Source of the DNA: Paenibacillus sedimenti
Lineage (GTDB): Bacteria; Bacillota; Bacilli; Paenibacillales; NBRC-103111
Direction of reading: 5' to 3'
DNA length: 58,261 nt
Assembly: GCF_014534655.1 (NCBI RefSeq)
Contig: NZ_JACVVD010000022.1
Location: 1-58,261 of the forward strand
The translations under genes and the position numbers were made by a program. Below, in pieces: positions 6,786 to 15,131 of the stretch. The notes beneath the pieces are model-generated. The model was given only the letters and a program-made list of their open reading frames with translations, searched no databases and was not told the origin of the DNA. Each line of letters opens with the position of its first letter. Position 1 is the stretch's first letter.

Positions 6786-7547
6786 TTAATACTCGACTTT
6801 CCAAAGCGTCAGTCCCTTTGCTTCCGCGGTCGGACCCGCCTGACTACGATCCTTGGCTTCAAGGATGCGCTGCATATCACTGCTAGGCCGTTTGCCTTCA
6901 CCGATTTGTAGTAATGTGCCGGCAATGATTCTCACCATATTGTAAAGAAAGCCATTCCCAGACACGATTAGCCGCATCCTGACGATTTTCCCATCTGAGG
7001 ATAAATCATCGGCTTCGGTCTCCAGGCGAGCCTCATAGAGTGTTCTCACCTTGATCTCCTTATCCGTTCTCACCGTACAAAACGAAGTGAAATCATGCTC
7101 ACCCAGCAAGCAAGGGAGCGCCTCTCTCATGGCTTCCACATTCAAGTGCGTAGGATGATGGTATTCATAATTCCGGTGAAAGACATCAGGGAAGCGCGCC
7201 GAGCGAATCGTAAAACAATATGTCTTTCGTTTCGCGGCTTTGCGAGAATGGAAGGAAAGAGACACTTCTTCAGCGGTATGTGCGACGATATCCTTGGGAA
7301 GTCTGGTGTTCAGAGCTAAGCACCAACGCTCGACCGGGATCTTAGATGTCGTTATAAAATTAATCACTTGGGCTTTCGCATGAACGCCGGCATCCGTGCG
7401 CCCGGAAGAGATGACCTTCACCGATTCGCCTGTCAGCATATACACAGCTTGCTCCAAACGATTTTGAATCGTATCTGCATTGGGCTGTATCTGAAAACCA
7501 GAGTATGCTGTTCCATCATAACTAATTGTAAAACGAAGATTTCTCAC
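6786..7547 (-). CDS. truA: tRNA pseudouridine synthase A
   Basis: 253-aa TruA, which makes pseudouridine at positions 38-40 in the anticodon stem-loop of many tRNAs. It opens with ISYDGTAYSGFQ, carries the catalytic Asp in SSGRTDAGVHA (about residue 53) and FLYNMVRIIAGTL near the C-terminus. The start codon is GTG (7547) with GGAGG 9 nt upstream. It follows rplQ directly. In B. subtilis the ECF transporter genes ecfA1-ecfA2-ecfT separate the two, and none are present here. Confidence 0.95.
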   Translation of the reverse strand: MRNLRFTISYDGTAYSGFQIQPNADTIQNRLEQAVYMLTGESVKVISSGRTDAGVHAKAQVINFITTSKIPVERWCLALNTRLPKDIVAHTAEEVSLSFHSRKAAKRKTYCFTIRSARFPDVFHRNYEYHHPTHLNVEAMREALPCLLGEHDFTSFCTVRTDKEIKVRTLYEARLETEADDLSSDGKIVRMRLIVSGNGFLYNMVRIIAGTLLQIGEGKRPSSDMQRILEAKDRSQAGPTAEAKGLTLWKVEY

Positions 7548-7593
7548 ACCTGTGTTCCTCCGTGAGTCATCATCCCTGTATATCTAAGACTGC

Positions 7594-7636
7594 AAAAAAA
7601 AGGGCTTCACCAGAATCAATGATTCCGTCCACCCTT
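7594..7636 (-). terminator. Terminator after rplQ
   Basis: Minus-strand stem AAGGG...CCCTT with an inner GAATCA/TGATTC pairing, followed by TTTTTTT. It marks the end of the S10-spc-alpha transcript. truA 47 nt downstream is then reached by read-through or by a promoter I could not identify. Confidence 0.7.
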
Positions 7637-7647
7637 TCCCATCCGTC

Positions 7648-8013
7648 TTATGCTCGATCTACAAGCTCTAAATATACCATTGGCGCTGCGTCACCGCGGC
7701 GTGGTCCCAGTTTAAGGATACGTGTGTATCCGCCTGGACGCTCGGAGTAACGAGGTGCCAATTCGGAGAAGAGCTTTTGGATAGCATCTTGATTCTCGTT
7801 AGCAGCTTCTCTGCGAACAAAAGCAGCCACCTGACGGCGCGCAGCAAGATCTCCGCGTTTCGCTAAAGTTATAAGCTTCTCAGCGATGGAACGAATTTCT
7901 TTTGCTTTTGCTTCGGTTGTTTGAATGCGTTCATGTATGAACAGATCTGTAACCAGATCACGGAATAAAGCTTTACGATTACTGGAATCGCGGTTCAATT
8001 TCCTGTAGTTCAT
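7648..8013 (-). CDS. rplQ: 50S ribosomal protein L17
   Basis: 121-aa L17, located near the polypeptide exit tunnel. Recognised by YRKLNRDSSNRKALFRDL at the N-terminus, the conserved TTEAKAKEIR segment and the C-terminal PRRGDAAPMVYLELV. ATG 8013 has AGGAGG at proper distance. It is the last gene of the alpha operon, 24 nt after rpoA. Confidence 0.97.
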   Translation of the reverse strand: MNYRKLNRDSSNRKALFRDLVTDLFIHERIQTTEAKAKEIRSIAEKLITLAKRGDLAARRQVAAFVRREAANENQDAIQKLFSELAPRYSERPGGYTRILKLGPRRGDAAPMVYLELVDRA

Positions 8014-8037
8014 TGAATTAACCTCCTTCTGACTGGA

Positions 8038-8982
8038 TTATTCCTCGGTACGTAAACCCAGACCCAGCTCTTCGAGCTTCTCTTGAACTTCTTCAAGAGA
8101 TTTGCGTCCTAAGTTACGCACTTTCATCATGTCTTCTTCTGTCTTGGTAATCAGCTCTTGCACGGTATTAATGCCCGCACGCTTGAGGCAGTTGTAAGAA
8201 CGAACAGATAGATCGAGTTCCTCGATAGTCATCTCAAGAACTTTTTCTTTCTTATCTTCTTCCTTCTCCACCATAATCTCAGCATCTTTCGCTTCGTCAG
8301 TCAAACCAACGAACAGCAGCAAGTGCTCTGTTAAGATTTTGGCGCCCAAGCTTACCGCTTCTTCAGGTCGAATACTTCCATCGGTCCACACTTCGAGGGT
8401 CAATTTATCATAGTTAGTCACTTGGCCGACGCGAGTATTTTCTACACTGTAGTTTACTCGAGTAATAGGCGTGTAAATCGAGTCGATTGGAATGACGCCA
8501 ATCGGTTGATCTTCGCGCTTATTTTTGTCCGATTGGACATAACCGCGACCTCTGCCCGCATGAATCCTCATATGAAGACGCGCATCCGGAGATAACGTTG
8601 CGATATGCAGATCCGGATTAAGAATCTCCACATCACTATCACCGCGAATATCAGCTGCGGTAATATTGCCTTCTCCTTCAGCATCAATTTCAAGCACTTT
8701 CTCCTCATCGGAGTGAATTTTCAAAGAAAGACCTTTCAGGTTGAGGATAATTTCCGTAACATCCTCAAGCACGCCAGGAATCGTTGAAAACTCATGCAAA
8801 ACGCCATCGATTTGGACAGAGGTTACTGCAGCACCCGGTAAAGAGGACAGTAAGATACGACGTAGTGAGTTACCTAAGGTTGTACCGTAGCCACGTTCCA
8901 ACGGCTCTACGACAAACTTGCCATAGGCGCCGTCTTCACTAAGAGCTACAGTTTCTATTTTTGGCTTTTCGATTTCGATCAT
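8038..8982 (-). CDS. rpoA: DNA-directed RNA polymerase subunit alpha
   Basis: 314-aa alpha subunit. The N-terminal dimerisation domain (about residues 1-230) shows PLERGYGTTLGNSLRRILLSS, which contacts beta/beta'. An acidic linker follows, then the C-terminal DNA/activator-binding domain with LDLSVRSYNCLKRAGINT and RNLGRKSLEEVQEKL. Two alphas nucleate assembly of the enzyme encoded further up by rpoB and rpoC. The position between rpsK and rplQ is universal in Firmicutes. Confidence 0.98.
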   Translation of the reverse strand: MIEIEKPKIETVALSEDGAYGKFVVEPLERGYGTTLGNSLRRILLSSLPGAAVTSVQIDGVLHEFSTIPGVLEDVTEIILNLKGLSLKIHSDEEKVLEIDAEGEGNITAADIRGDSDVEILNPDLHIATLSPDARLHMRIHAGRGRGYVQSDKNKREDQPIGVIPIDSIYTPITRVNYSVENTRVGQVTNYDKLTLEVWTDGSIRPEEAVSLGAKILTEHLLLFVGLTDEAKDAEIMVEKEEDKKEKVLEMTIEELDLSVRSYNCLKRAGINTVQELITKTEEDMMKVRNLGRKSLEEVQEKLEELGLGLRTEE

Positions 8983-9108
8983 GAAATGTACCCTCCATTC
9001 AAAACGTCGTTTCCCTCTGGATACTTCGGTGAAAATTTCATAGTATGCCTATCCTTCAAAACCATTATTCACGATTTTAAGATATTTATACTACAAAGTG
9101 ATCCTGAA

Positions 9109-9504
9109 TTATACGCGACGACGTTTTGGAGGACGGCAGCCATTGTGAGGAACCGGAGTCACGTCTTTAATCAGGTTTACTTCAAGACCTGCTGCTTGCA
9201 AAGAACGAATTGCTGCCTCGCGGCCAGCGCCTGGACCTTTAACCATAACTTCGACAGTTTTCAAACCGTGCTCCATAGCTGCTTTCGCTGCGGACTCAGC
9301 TGCCATTTGCGCTGCAAAAGGCGTGCTTTTACGGGATCCTTTGAAACCAAGGTTTCCGGAACTTGCCCAAGAAATTGCGTTGCCGTGCGGATCCGTGATG
9401 GTTACAATCGTGTTGTTGAATGTTGAACGAATGTGTGCCACTCCGGACTCAATATTTTTACGGTCACGACGTTTCGTACGGACTACTTTTTTAGGTTTTG
9501 CCAT
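9109..9504 (-). CDS. rpsK: 30S ribosomal protein S11
   Basis: 131-aa S11, on the platform next to the Shine-Dalgarno helix. Seen are GVAHIRSTFNNTIVTITD, SSGNLGFKGSRKSTPFAAQ and the C-terminal TPVPHNGCRPPKRRRV. GGGGG lies upstream of ATG 9504. It forms the alpha operon with rpsM and rpoA. The 126-nt gap to rpoA contains nothing I can identify beyond the rpoA ribosome site. Confidence 0.98.
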   Translation of the reverse strand: MAKPKKVVRTKRRDRKNIESGVAHIRSTFNNTIVTITDPHGNAISWASSGNLGFKGSRKSTPFAAQMAAESAAKAAMEHGLKTVEVMVKGPGAGREAAIRSLQAAGLEVNLIKDVTPVPHNGCRPPKRRRV

Positions 9505-9522
9505 TAGCTCTAACCCCCTTTA

Positions 9523-9891
9523 TTATTTCTTCTTATTAGCTACTGTACGACGAGGACCTTTACGTGTACGAGCGTTAGTTTTAGTACGTTGTCCGCGAAC
9601 AGGAAGACCACGGCGGTGACGAAGACCACGGTAGGATCCGATTTCGATCAGACGTTTAATGTTCAGGGAAATCTCACGACGCAGATCGCCTTCTACTTTC
9701 AACGTTTTGTCGATCACATCACGGATCTTGCTCACTTCATCTTCAGTCAGGTCACGAACGCGAGTATCAGGATTGATACCAGTCGTTGCGATGATTTTTT
9801 GAGATGTTGTAGTGCCGATACCGAAAATGTAAGTCAAAGCGATAACTACTCGCTTATCACGAGGTAAGTCAACTCCAGCTAAACGTGCCAT
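9523..9891 (-). CDS. rpsM: 30S ribosomal protein S13
   Basis: 122-aa S13, in the head of the small subunit, contacting L5 across the intersubunit bridge and P-site tRNA. The sequence starts ARLAGVDLPRDKRVVIALTYIFGIG and ends in the basic tail TNARTRKGPRRTVANKKK. ATG 9891 is preceded by GGAGG. It lies between rpmJ and rpsK as in all Bacilli. Confidence 0.98.
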   Translation of the reverse strand: MARLAGVDLPRDKRVVIALTYIFGIGTTTSQKIIATTGINPDTRVRDLTEDEVSKIRDVIDKTLKVEGDLRREISLNIKRLIEIGSYRGLRHRRGLPVRGQRTKTNARTRKGPRRTVANKKK

Positions 9892-9909
9892 CTAAGGCTG
9901 CACCTCCTT

Positions 9910-10023
9910 TTATCCTTGTTTTTGTTTGTGTTTCGGATTTTCGCAAATTACCATGACATTGCCTTTACGGCGAATGACTTTACATTTCTCGCAGATTGGT
10001 TTGACCGATGGTCTTACCTTCAT
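9910..10023 (-). CDS. rpmJ: 50S ribosomal protein L36 (zinc-type)
   Basis: 37 codons from ATG 10023 to TAA 9910, beginning MKVRPSVKPICEKCKVI. It contains the zinc ligands C-x2-C, a later Cys (VICEN) and His (KHK), so it is the zinc-binding C+ form. GGAGG stands 7-8 nt upstream. L36 sits near the peptidyl-transferase base of the large subunit. It lies between infA and rpsM. Confidence 0.95.
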   Translation of the reverse strand: MKVRPSVKPICEKCKVIRRKGNVMVICENPKHKQKQG

Positions 10024-10060
10024 TTTAACCCCTCCTTAAAGATTCGTAAGCACCATGTTG

Positions 10061-10097
10061 CGTTTTCGTTAGAAAACTTGCTTCGTAAGCATACGCC
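10061..10097. repeat. Dispersed hairpin repeat, copy 1 (rpmJ-infA gap)
   Basis: Contains CGTTTTCGTTAGAAAACTTG followed by CTTCGTAAGCATACGCC. The hairpin GTTTTC/GAAAAC is followed by the arm TTGCTTCGTAAGC. It is the reverse complement of the copies at 15078 and 38171. A second partial TTCGTAAGCA lies at 10043-10052. It accounts for most of the 106-nt gap. Confidence 0.7.
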
Positions 10098-10129
10098 TTG
10101 AGAGAGTAACTTACATGTAAGCCGAACAT

Positions 10130-10348
10130 TTATTTAAATCGGTAGGTTATACGGCCTCTCGTTAAATCGTAAGGCGATAATTCTACGGTAACCTTGTCTC
10201 CAGGCAAAATGCGGATAAAATGCATTCTGATTTTACCGGATACATGGGCTAGGATTTTATGACCATTTTCCAATTCAACCTTAAACATTGCATTCGGAAG
10301 AGGTTCAATCACTGTACCTTCTACTTCAATTACATCTTCTTTGGCCAC
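10130..10348 (-). CDS. infA: Translation initiation factor IF-1
   Basis: 72-aa S1/OB-fold protein that occupies the A site of the 30S subunit during initiation. Nearly identical to family consensus: KEDVIEVEGTVIEPLPNAMF, SGKIRMHFIRILPGDKV, SPYDLTRGRITYR. An in-frame ATG two codons upstream (10354) sits against the ribosome site. GTG 10348 has GGAG 7 nt upstream and gives the universal 72 residues, so I use GTG. It begins 2 nt after the stop of the upstream KOW gene, which implies coupled translation. Confidence 0.96.
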   Translation of the reverse strand: MAKEDVIEVEGTVIEPLPNAMFKVELENGHKILAHVSGKIRMHFIRILPGDKVTVELSPYDLTRGRITYRFK

Positions 10349-10350
10349 AG

Positions 10351-10656
10351 TCATTCTCCTTTCTCATGTGCTTCAACTTGCAGTTGTTCGACGAATTTGG
10401 CAATTGCATGACGCAACTTCCCATTAGTAACACGACCTGTTTCCCTGATGCTGGACTCAACTTCGCTGCTGATCGTTCTTTGTAATTGAAGATGGTTCAG
10501 GTTCTTCTTCTTCGGCTGATCGAATTTGCGTTTATCACCGTCTGCAAGCAAGACAAAACGAGTATCAACAATTCCGATGATGACCGCATATTCTCCGGGA
10601 TCTTTACCGCGAAGCACCTTTACGATCTGGCCCAGCTGGGGTGTTAGACTATCCAC
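10351..10656 (-). CDS. KOW-domain RNA-binding protein (YbzG-like)
   Basis: 101-aa protein resembling the small KOW/L14e-like proteins between map and infA in Bacilli (YbzG in B. subtilis). The N-terminal half has PQLGQIVKVLRGKDPGEYAVI, a KOW-type beta barrel. The rest is charged and helical. The start is GTG 10656 with AGGTG about 7 nt upstream. Its role is not established; the location suggests an accessory ribosome or RNA-binding function. It follows map by 9 nt and precedes infA by 2 nt. Confidence 0.8.
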   Translation of the reverse strand: MDSLTPQLGQIVKVLRGKDPGEYAVIIGIVDTRFVLLADGDKRKFDQPKKKNLNHLQLQRTISSEVESSIRETGRVTNGKLRHAIAKFVEQLQVEAHEKGE

Positions 10657-10665
10657 TCACATCAC

Positions 10666-11418
10666 CTACGCTTTAGGCAAAGTTAGAATTTCATAACCGG
10701 TTGCCGTTATTGCAATCGTATGTTCGAAGTGAGCACATAGCGTTCCATCAGCCGTTACTACGGTCCAGTCGTCTTCGAGTGTTTTGACAAACCTTTCGCC
10801 AACAACCACCATGGGTTCAATGGCTAAGACCATGCCCGGTTTCAATCGAGGGCCTTTATTCGGAACACCGTAGTTCGGAATTTGCGGTTCTTCGTGAAGA
10901 TCCGTTCCGATCCCGTGCCCGACGTACTCTCTTACCACGGAGAAGCCTGCATCTTCAATACAGGTTTGGATTGCATGCGACAACGTGTAGAGCCTGGCAT
11001 CCGGTTTGGCCTCTGCAAGTCCTTGGTACAGCGATCTTTCAGTGACCTCTAGCAAACGCTTGGCTGTCTCTGAAATCTCACCTACCGGATAGGTCCATGC
11101 GGAGTCCCCATGATAACCTTTATACTGAGCGCCGATATCAATACTGATGACATCCCCCTCAGCCAGCTTTCTTGGACCAGGAATACCATGAACTAATTCT
11201 TCGTTGACTGAAGCACAGATGCTGCCCGGAAAACCGTTGTAGCCTTTAAAAGATGGAATCGCTCCCTGACTGCGAATGAATTCCTCTGCGATCTGATCAA
11301 GTTCTTTCGTTGTAATGTTCGGACGAATCGCCCTTGCCAGCAAGCGGTGCGTTTCTGCTACGATTCGACCTGCTTCTCGCATTAGGTCCAGTTCAACCTC
11401 GGACTTACAAATGATCAT
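10666..11418 (-). CDS. map: Methionine aminopeptidase, type I
   Basis: 250-aa pita-bread metalloprotease that removes the initiator Met from nascent proteins. Metal ligands are visible in order: D in SIDIGAQY, D in YHGDSAWT, H in GHGIGTDLHEEP, E in AIEPMV and a final E in FEHTIAI. The start ATG (11418-11416) overlaps the adk stop by one base (TAATG), so translation is coupled. The secY-adk-map-infA order is typical of Firmicutes. Confidence 0.96.
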   Translation of the reverse strand: MIICKSEVELDLMREAGRIVAETHRLLARAIRPNITTKELDQIAEEFIRSQGAIPSFKGYNGFPGSICASVNEELVHGIPGPRKLAEGDVISIDIGAQYKGYHGDSAWTYPVGEISETAKRLLEVTERSLYQGLAEAKPDARLYTLSHAIQTCIEDAGFSVVREYVGHGIGTDLHEEPQIPNYGVPNKGPRLKPGMVLAIEPMVVVGERFVKTLEDDWTVVTADGTLCAHFEHTIAITATGYEILTLPKA

Positions 11419-12068
11419 TACGCTAGACCTCGTAGCAGTGAGCTAATTTGTTCGGTTACCGCATGAATGTCTTGTTCCCCGTTAACCTCACGCAATAATT
11501 CCCTCTTTTGGTAGTAATCCAGCAGTGGAGCCGTTTTGTTGGTATATTCATCCAAACGGGTTCCGACTTTCTCTTCCGTATCATCGGATCGCTGATACAA
11601 TTCACCAGAACATTTATCACATACGCCTTCTTGCTTAGGTGGATTGAAGATCACATGATACGTAGCGCCACAGGATTTACAGATTCTTCGGCCAGTCAGT
11701 CGAGCAAGCAGGAAACTGCGATCTACGGAAAGATTGATAACAAGCTCAATCTTCTTACCCAAGGACTGTACGATTTCGTTTAATGCATCCGCCTGAGCAA
11801 CGGTTCTCGGGAACCCGTCAAGCAAGAAGCCTTTATCGCAATCCGGTTGAGCAAGCCGCTCTCTCACAATGCCGTTCGTGATTTCATCCGGGACGAGAAG
11901 CCCCTTATCCACGTATCCTTTGGCCTCGATACCGAGGGCAGTTCCTTGGCTCATCGCCAAACGAAATGCATCTCCTGTAGAGATATGAGGAATTTGAAAT
12001 TCACTTACGATTTTTTCCGCCTGTGTACCTTTGCCTGCACCAGGAGGACCCATAAAAATTACGTTCAC
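11418..12068 (-). CDS. adk: Adenylate kinase (zinc LID type)
   Basis: 216-aa enzyme interconverting ATP, AMP and ADP. The P-loop is MGPPGAGKGTQ (about residue 6) and the AMP-binding part contains LLDGFPRT. The LID domain has CKSCGATYH and CDKCSG, a four-Cys zinc site found in Gram-positive adenylate kinases. The start is GTG 12068 behind GGGAGTGAG. The 85-nt gap to secY shows no feature. Confidence 0.97.
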   Translation of the reverse strand: MNVIFMGPPGAGKGTQAEKIVSEFQIPHISTGDAFRLAMSQGTALGIEAKGYVDKGLLVPDEITNGIVRERLAQPDCDKGFLLDGFPRTVAQADALNEIVQSLGKKIELVINLSVDRSFLLARLTGRRICKSCGATYHVIFNPPKQEGVCDKCSGELYQRSDDTEEKVGTRLDEYTNKTAPLLDYYQKRELLREVNGEQDIHAVTEQISSLLRGLA

Positions 12069-12153
12069 TTTGACTCACTCCCATCGCACTCGGCAATACG
12101 AACAGCACAATAGGTGCCGATGTCGCAGCAATTGCCCCATCAGAACCTATTTG

Positions 12154-13461
12154 CTATTTATTGATAAAACCTTTGTAATGACGCTTGATCAATTGGCTCT
12201 CGATTTGTTTCATCGTCTCAAGACCAACGCCTACTACGATAAGTAAGGAAGTTCCACCGATCTGTACCGAGGTAGGTAGACCAGCAAGTCCTCCGAATAA
12301 CATCGGAAGAATCGAGATAGCTGACAAAAACAAAGCTCCAGACAGAGTAATTCTAGTCATTACGCGAGTCAGATAAACAGATGTTGTTTTACCAGGTCGG
12401 ATACCCGGTATGTAGCCACCGTTCTTCTTCATCTGATCGGCCATTTGAACTGGATTAATTTGTACGAAGGTGTAAAAGTAAGTGAAACCAATAATCAGCA
12501 GTACATAAAGTACAATCGCCAGCGGCGCGGTTTGATTCAAACTTAGGTTCGTAATGATCCATTCCGCAACCACGTTACCTCTCCAATAGCTTGCTATCGT
12601 AGGAGGGAACATCAAAAGCGATAGTGCAAAGATTACAGGGATAACACCAGCCGCATTCACTTTAAGTGGAATGTGAGTGGTTTGCCCACCATACATTTTA
12701 CGTCCAACTACCCGTTTGGCATATTGTACAGGGATCTTACGAACACCCTGCTGAACGAATATGACTCCGGCAATAATCAGTACGACAACCAAGGCAATAA
12801 TGACGAGTTTCACGATGTTAAGGAACAAAGCTCCCTCTGTCGCGAAAAGCGTTTTGTAAATTTGCTGGATACTAGTAGGAATCGCCGAGACGATACCTGC
12901 AAAGATGATAATGGAAATACCGTTTCCAATCCCATACTCCGTGATTTGCTCTCCAAGCCACATCAAGAATGCAGTACCTGCTGTCAGTACGATAGCGATC
13001 AGGGCATAGGTTGTGAATCCAGCATCGATTACGAGTTCAGCGCCATATAGACGATTGAAGCCGATCGATAGACCGAAAGCTTGAATAATACCCAGGATGA
13101 TCGTACCGTAACGAGTAACTTGTGTCATCTTTTTTCTTCCGACTTCGCCTTCTTTAGCCCACTGCGCAAAACGCGGGATGACATCCATGGACAAAAGCTG
13201 AACGATAATGGAAGCCGTGATGTAAGGCATAATCCCCATCGCGAAGATGGAGAATTGGAACAGGGCCCCTCCGGAGAACGTATTAAGCAAACCAAAAACA
13301 TCGTTTTGACTTGCCTGATCTTGAAGTTTCAAAACATCTGTATTGATGTTAGGCACCGGAATAAAGGAGCCTAATCTGTAAACGATCAGCAAAAGCAGAG
13401 TGAATATAATTCTTCTGCGCAGATCCTCTACTTTGAAGATGTTGGATATGGTATTGAACAT
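12154..13461 (-). CDS. secY: Protein translocase subunit SecY
   Basis: 435-aa, ten-helix channel subunit of the Sec translocon. Recognised by LLLIVYRLGSFIPVPNI near the N-terminus, FIYTFVQINP-like segments (TYFYTFVQINPVQMADQMKK) and GIRPGKTTSVYL. It pairs with SecE (39.4 kb in this window). The ATG overlaps the rplO stop by one base (TAATG). Confidence 0.97.
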   Translation of the reverse strand: MFNTISNIFKVEDLRRRIIFTLLLLIVYRLGSFIPVPNINTDVLKLQDQASQNDVFGLLNTFSGGALFQFSIFAMGIMPYITASIIVQLLSMDVIPRFAQWAKEGEVGRKKMTQVTRYGTIILGIIQAFGLSIGFNRLYGAELVIDAGFTTYALIAIVLTAGTAFLMWLGEQITEYGIGNGISIIIFAGIVSAIPTSIQQIYKTLFATEGALFLNIVKLVIIALVVVLIIAGVIFVQQGVRKIPVQYAKRVVGRKMYGGQTTHIPLKVNAAGVIPVIFALSLLMFPPTIASYWRGNVVAEWIITNLSLNQTAPLAIVLYVLLIIGFTYFYTFVQINPVQMADQMKKNGGYIPGIRPGKTTSVYLTRVMTRITLSGALFLSAISILPMLFGGLAGLPTSVQIGGTSLLIVVGVGLETMKQIESQLIKRHYKGFINK

Positions 13462-13901
13462 TAAATCACCTCGGTTTGACCGCCGGCAGCTTGGATTTTC
13501 TCAATTGCGGATTGAGAGAACTTATTCGCTTTAACGGTTAATTTTACTGTGATTTCACCGTTTCCTAAAATCTTGATGCCGTCTTTAGGAGCTTTTACAA
13601 TACCAGTTTCCAGCAATACTTCTGGAGTAACTTCTGTTCCAGCTGCGAAATTGTTCAAGTCTTCAAGGTTCACGATAGCGAACTCAGTGCGGAAGCGGTT
13701 GTTGAAACCACGCTTAGGCAAACGACGGTACAATGGATTTTGTCCACCCTCGAATCCAGGACGAACGCCTCCACCGGAACGTGCATTTTGACCTTTATGT
13801 CCGCGAGTCGATGTTTTACCCATACCGCTACCTGTACCACGACCAACACGCTTGCGAGTGTGACGAGCACCGGTTGCAGAACTTAGTTCATGTAACTTCA
13901 T
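13461..13901 (-). CDS. rplO: 50S ribosomal protein L15
   Basis: 146-aa L15, a late-assembly protein of the large subunit. The N-terminal half has KRVGRGTGSGMGKTSTRGHKG followed by GVRPGFEGGQNPLYRRLPKRG. The C-terminal domain ends in KIQAAGGQTEVI. It lies in the spc operon between rpmD and secY, with one-base coupling to secY. Confidence 0.97.
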   Translation of the reverse strand: MKLHELSSATGARHTRKRVGRGTGSGMGKTSTRGHKGQNARSGGGVRPGFEGGQNPLYRRLPKRGFNNRFRTEFAIVNLEDLNNFAAGTEVTPEVLLETGIVKAPKDGIKILGNGEITVKLTVKANKFSQSAIEKIQAAGGQTEVI

Positions 13902-13937
13902 CGTTGCACACCTCCTCTAGATCTTAATATCTTGTTT

Positions 13938-14126
13938 CTATGCTTCGATTTCTTTAACTTCTACCAAATGACTGACTTGATTAACCATACCTCTGATCGC
14001 AGCGTTGTCTTGGTGAACAACAGTTTGGTGCAGCTTGCGCAGACCTAATGTTTTCACTGTAACACGTTGAGTCTCAGGGCGTCCAATCAGACTGCGTTTC
14101 AGGGTAATTTGTAATTGTTTCGCCAT
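13938..14126 (-). CDS. rpmD: 50S ribosomal protein L30
   Basis: 62-aa L30 with the family signature LKRSLIGRPETQRVTVKTLGL and the C-terminal IRGMVNQVSHLVEV. Small alpha/beta protein of the large subunit. It follows rpsE by 11 nt. ATG 14126 has a purine-rich GGAGGGG upstream. Confidence 0.96.
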   Translation of the reverse strand: MAKQLQITLKRSLIGRPETQRVTVKTLGLRKLHQTVVHQDNAAIRGMVNQVSHLVEVKEIEA

Positions 14127-14137
14127 GTTTACCCCTC

Positions 14138-14635
14138 CTATCCTAATAACTCTTCAACTGTTTTACCGCGAAGCTTAGCAACTTCTTCCGCTTTTTTCAA
14201 ACGGCTTAAGCCTTCAAGCGTTGCGTTAACCATGTTCATGGAGTTGGAAGAGCCAAGGGATTTAGTCAAAATGTCGCCGACACCGGCAAGTTCAAGAACC
14301 GCACGAACCGGTCCACCTGCGATAACTCCAGTACCTTGGGAAGCTGGCTTGAGCAGAACGCGGCCTGCGCCAAAGCGGCCAGTGACAAGGTGAGGAATGG
14401 AAGTTCCTACAAGTGGTACATGGATCAAGTTCTTTTTCGCATCTTCAATGCCTTTGCGAATCGCGTCTGGAACTTCGGATGCTTTACCGATCCCTGCACC
14501 AACCCAACCATTGCCGTCGCCTACGACAACAAGTGCGCTGAAGCTGAAACGACGTCCGCCTTTTACTACTTTAGCTACGCGGTTAATGTTAACAACTTTT
14601 TCAGTAAGTTCTAAAGTATTCGGATCTACACGCAA
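14138..14635 (-). CDS. rpsE: 30S ribosomal protein S5
   Basis: 165-aa S5, which takes part in mRNA helicase activity and decoding fidelity. Contains VNINRVAKVVKGGRRFSFSA, GDGNGWVGAGIGKASEVPDA and PASQGTGVIAGGPVRAVLE. The start is TTG (14635) with GGAGG 8 nt upstream; no ATG in this frame is better placed, and the sequence aligns with the MR-start of B. subtilis S5. Confidence 0.96.
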   Translation of the reverse strand: MRVDPNTLELTEKVVNINRVAKVVKGGRRFSFSALVVVGDGNGWVGAGIGKASEVPDAIRKGIEDAKKNLIHVPLVGTSIPHLVTGRFGAGRVLLKPASQGTGVIAGGPVRAVLELAGVGDILTKSLGSSNSMNMVNATLEGLSRLKKAEEVAKLRGKTVEELLG

Positions 14636-14664
14636 GTCTTTTACCTCCTTATATATGTTTTTTC

Positions 14665-15033
14665 CTAGAATTCTAAGCCTGCTTCACGAGCTGCGTCAGC
14701 CAAAGCTTGAACGCGTCCATGATAAAGGTATCCGCCGCGGTCAAAAACCACTTGGTTAAAACCTTTTTCTTTCGCACGTTTCGCGATCAATTCGCCGACT
14801 TTACGAGCAGCTTCTACGTTACCACCGTTACCAACTTCTGCTTTCAGTTCTTTGTCCTGAGTCGAAGCGGATACTACAGTGACGCCAGTCGTATCATCGA
14901 TCAATTGAGCGTACATGTGTTTGGAAGAACGGAAAATGTTCAACCGTGGACGAGCTGTTGTGCCTTCGATTTTCTTACGAACGCGAAGGTGTCTTTTCAG
15001 ACGGGCTTTATTTTTATCGCCTTTAGTAATCAT
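14665..15033 (-). CDS. rplR: 50S ribosomal protein L18
   Basis: 122-aa L18, a 5S rRNA-binding protein of the central protuberance. Seen are KRHLRVRKKIEGTTARPRL, FRSSKHMYAQLIDD and GGYLYHGRVQALADAAREAGLEF. ATG 15033 is preceded by GGAGTG. The 98-nt gap to rplF contains a copy of the dispersed repeat. Confidence 0.97.
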   Translation of the reverse strand: MITKGDKNKARLKRHLRVRKKIEGTTARPRLNIFRSSKHMYAQLIDDTTGVTVVSASTQDKELKAEVGNGGNVEAARKVGELIAKRAKEKGFNQVVFDRGGYLYHGRVQALADAAREAGLEF

Positions 15034-15077
15034 GAATACTTACACTCCTTTCATCATCTTATGATGCGAGACAGCCT

Positions 15078-15119
15078 AAGCTTACGAAGCAAGTTTTCTT
15101 ACGAAAACTCTTAACCCGC
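15078..15119. repeat. Dispersed hairpin repeat, copy 2 (rplF-rplR gap)
   Basis: Plus strand shows GCTTACGAAGCAAGTTTTCT then TACGAAAACTCTTAACCCGC. Hairpin GTTTTC-ttac-GAAAAC with flanking GCTTACGAAG. It shares the core almost base for base with the copy at 38171 and, reversed, with those at 10061 and 51464. Confidence 0.72.
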
Positions 15120-15131
15120 GATCTATCGATC

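Noticed and set aside
10354..10354. ATG start for infA two codons upstream
   Set aside because: It lies against the GGAG site; GTG at 10348 has correct spacing and gives the invariant 72-aa IF-1.
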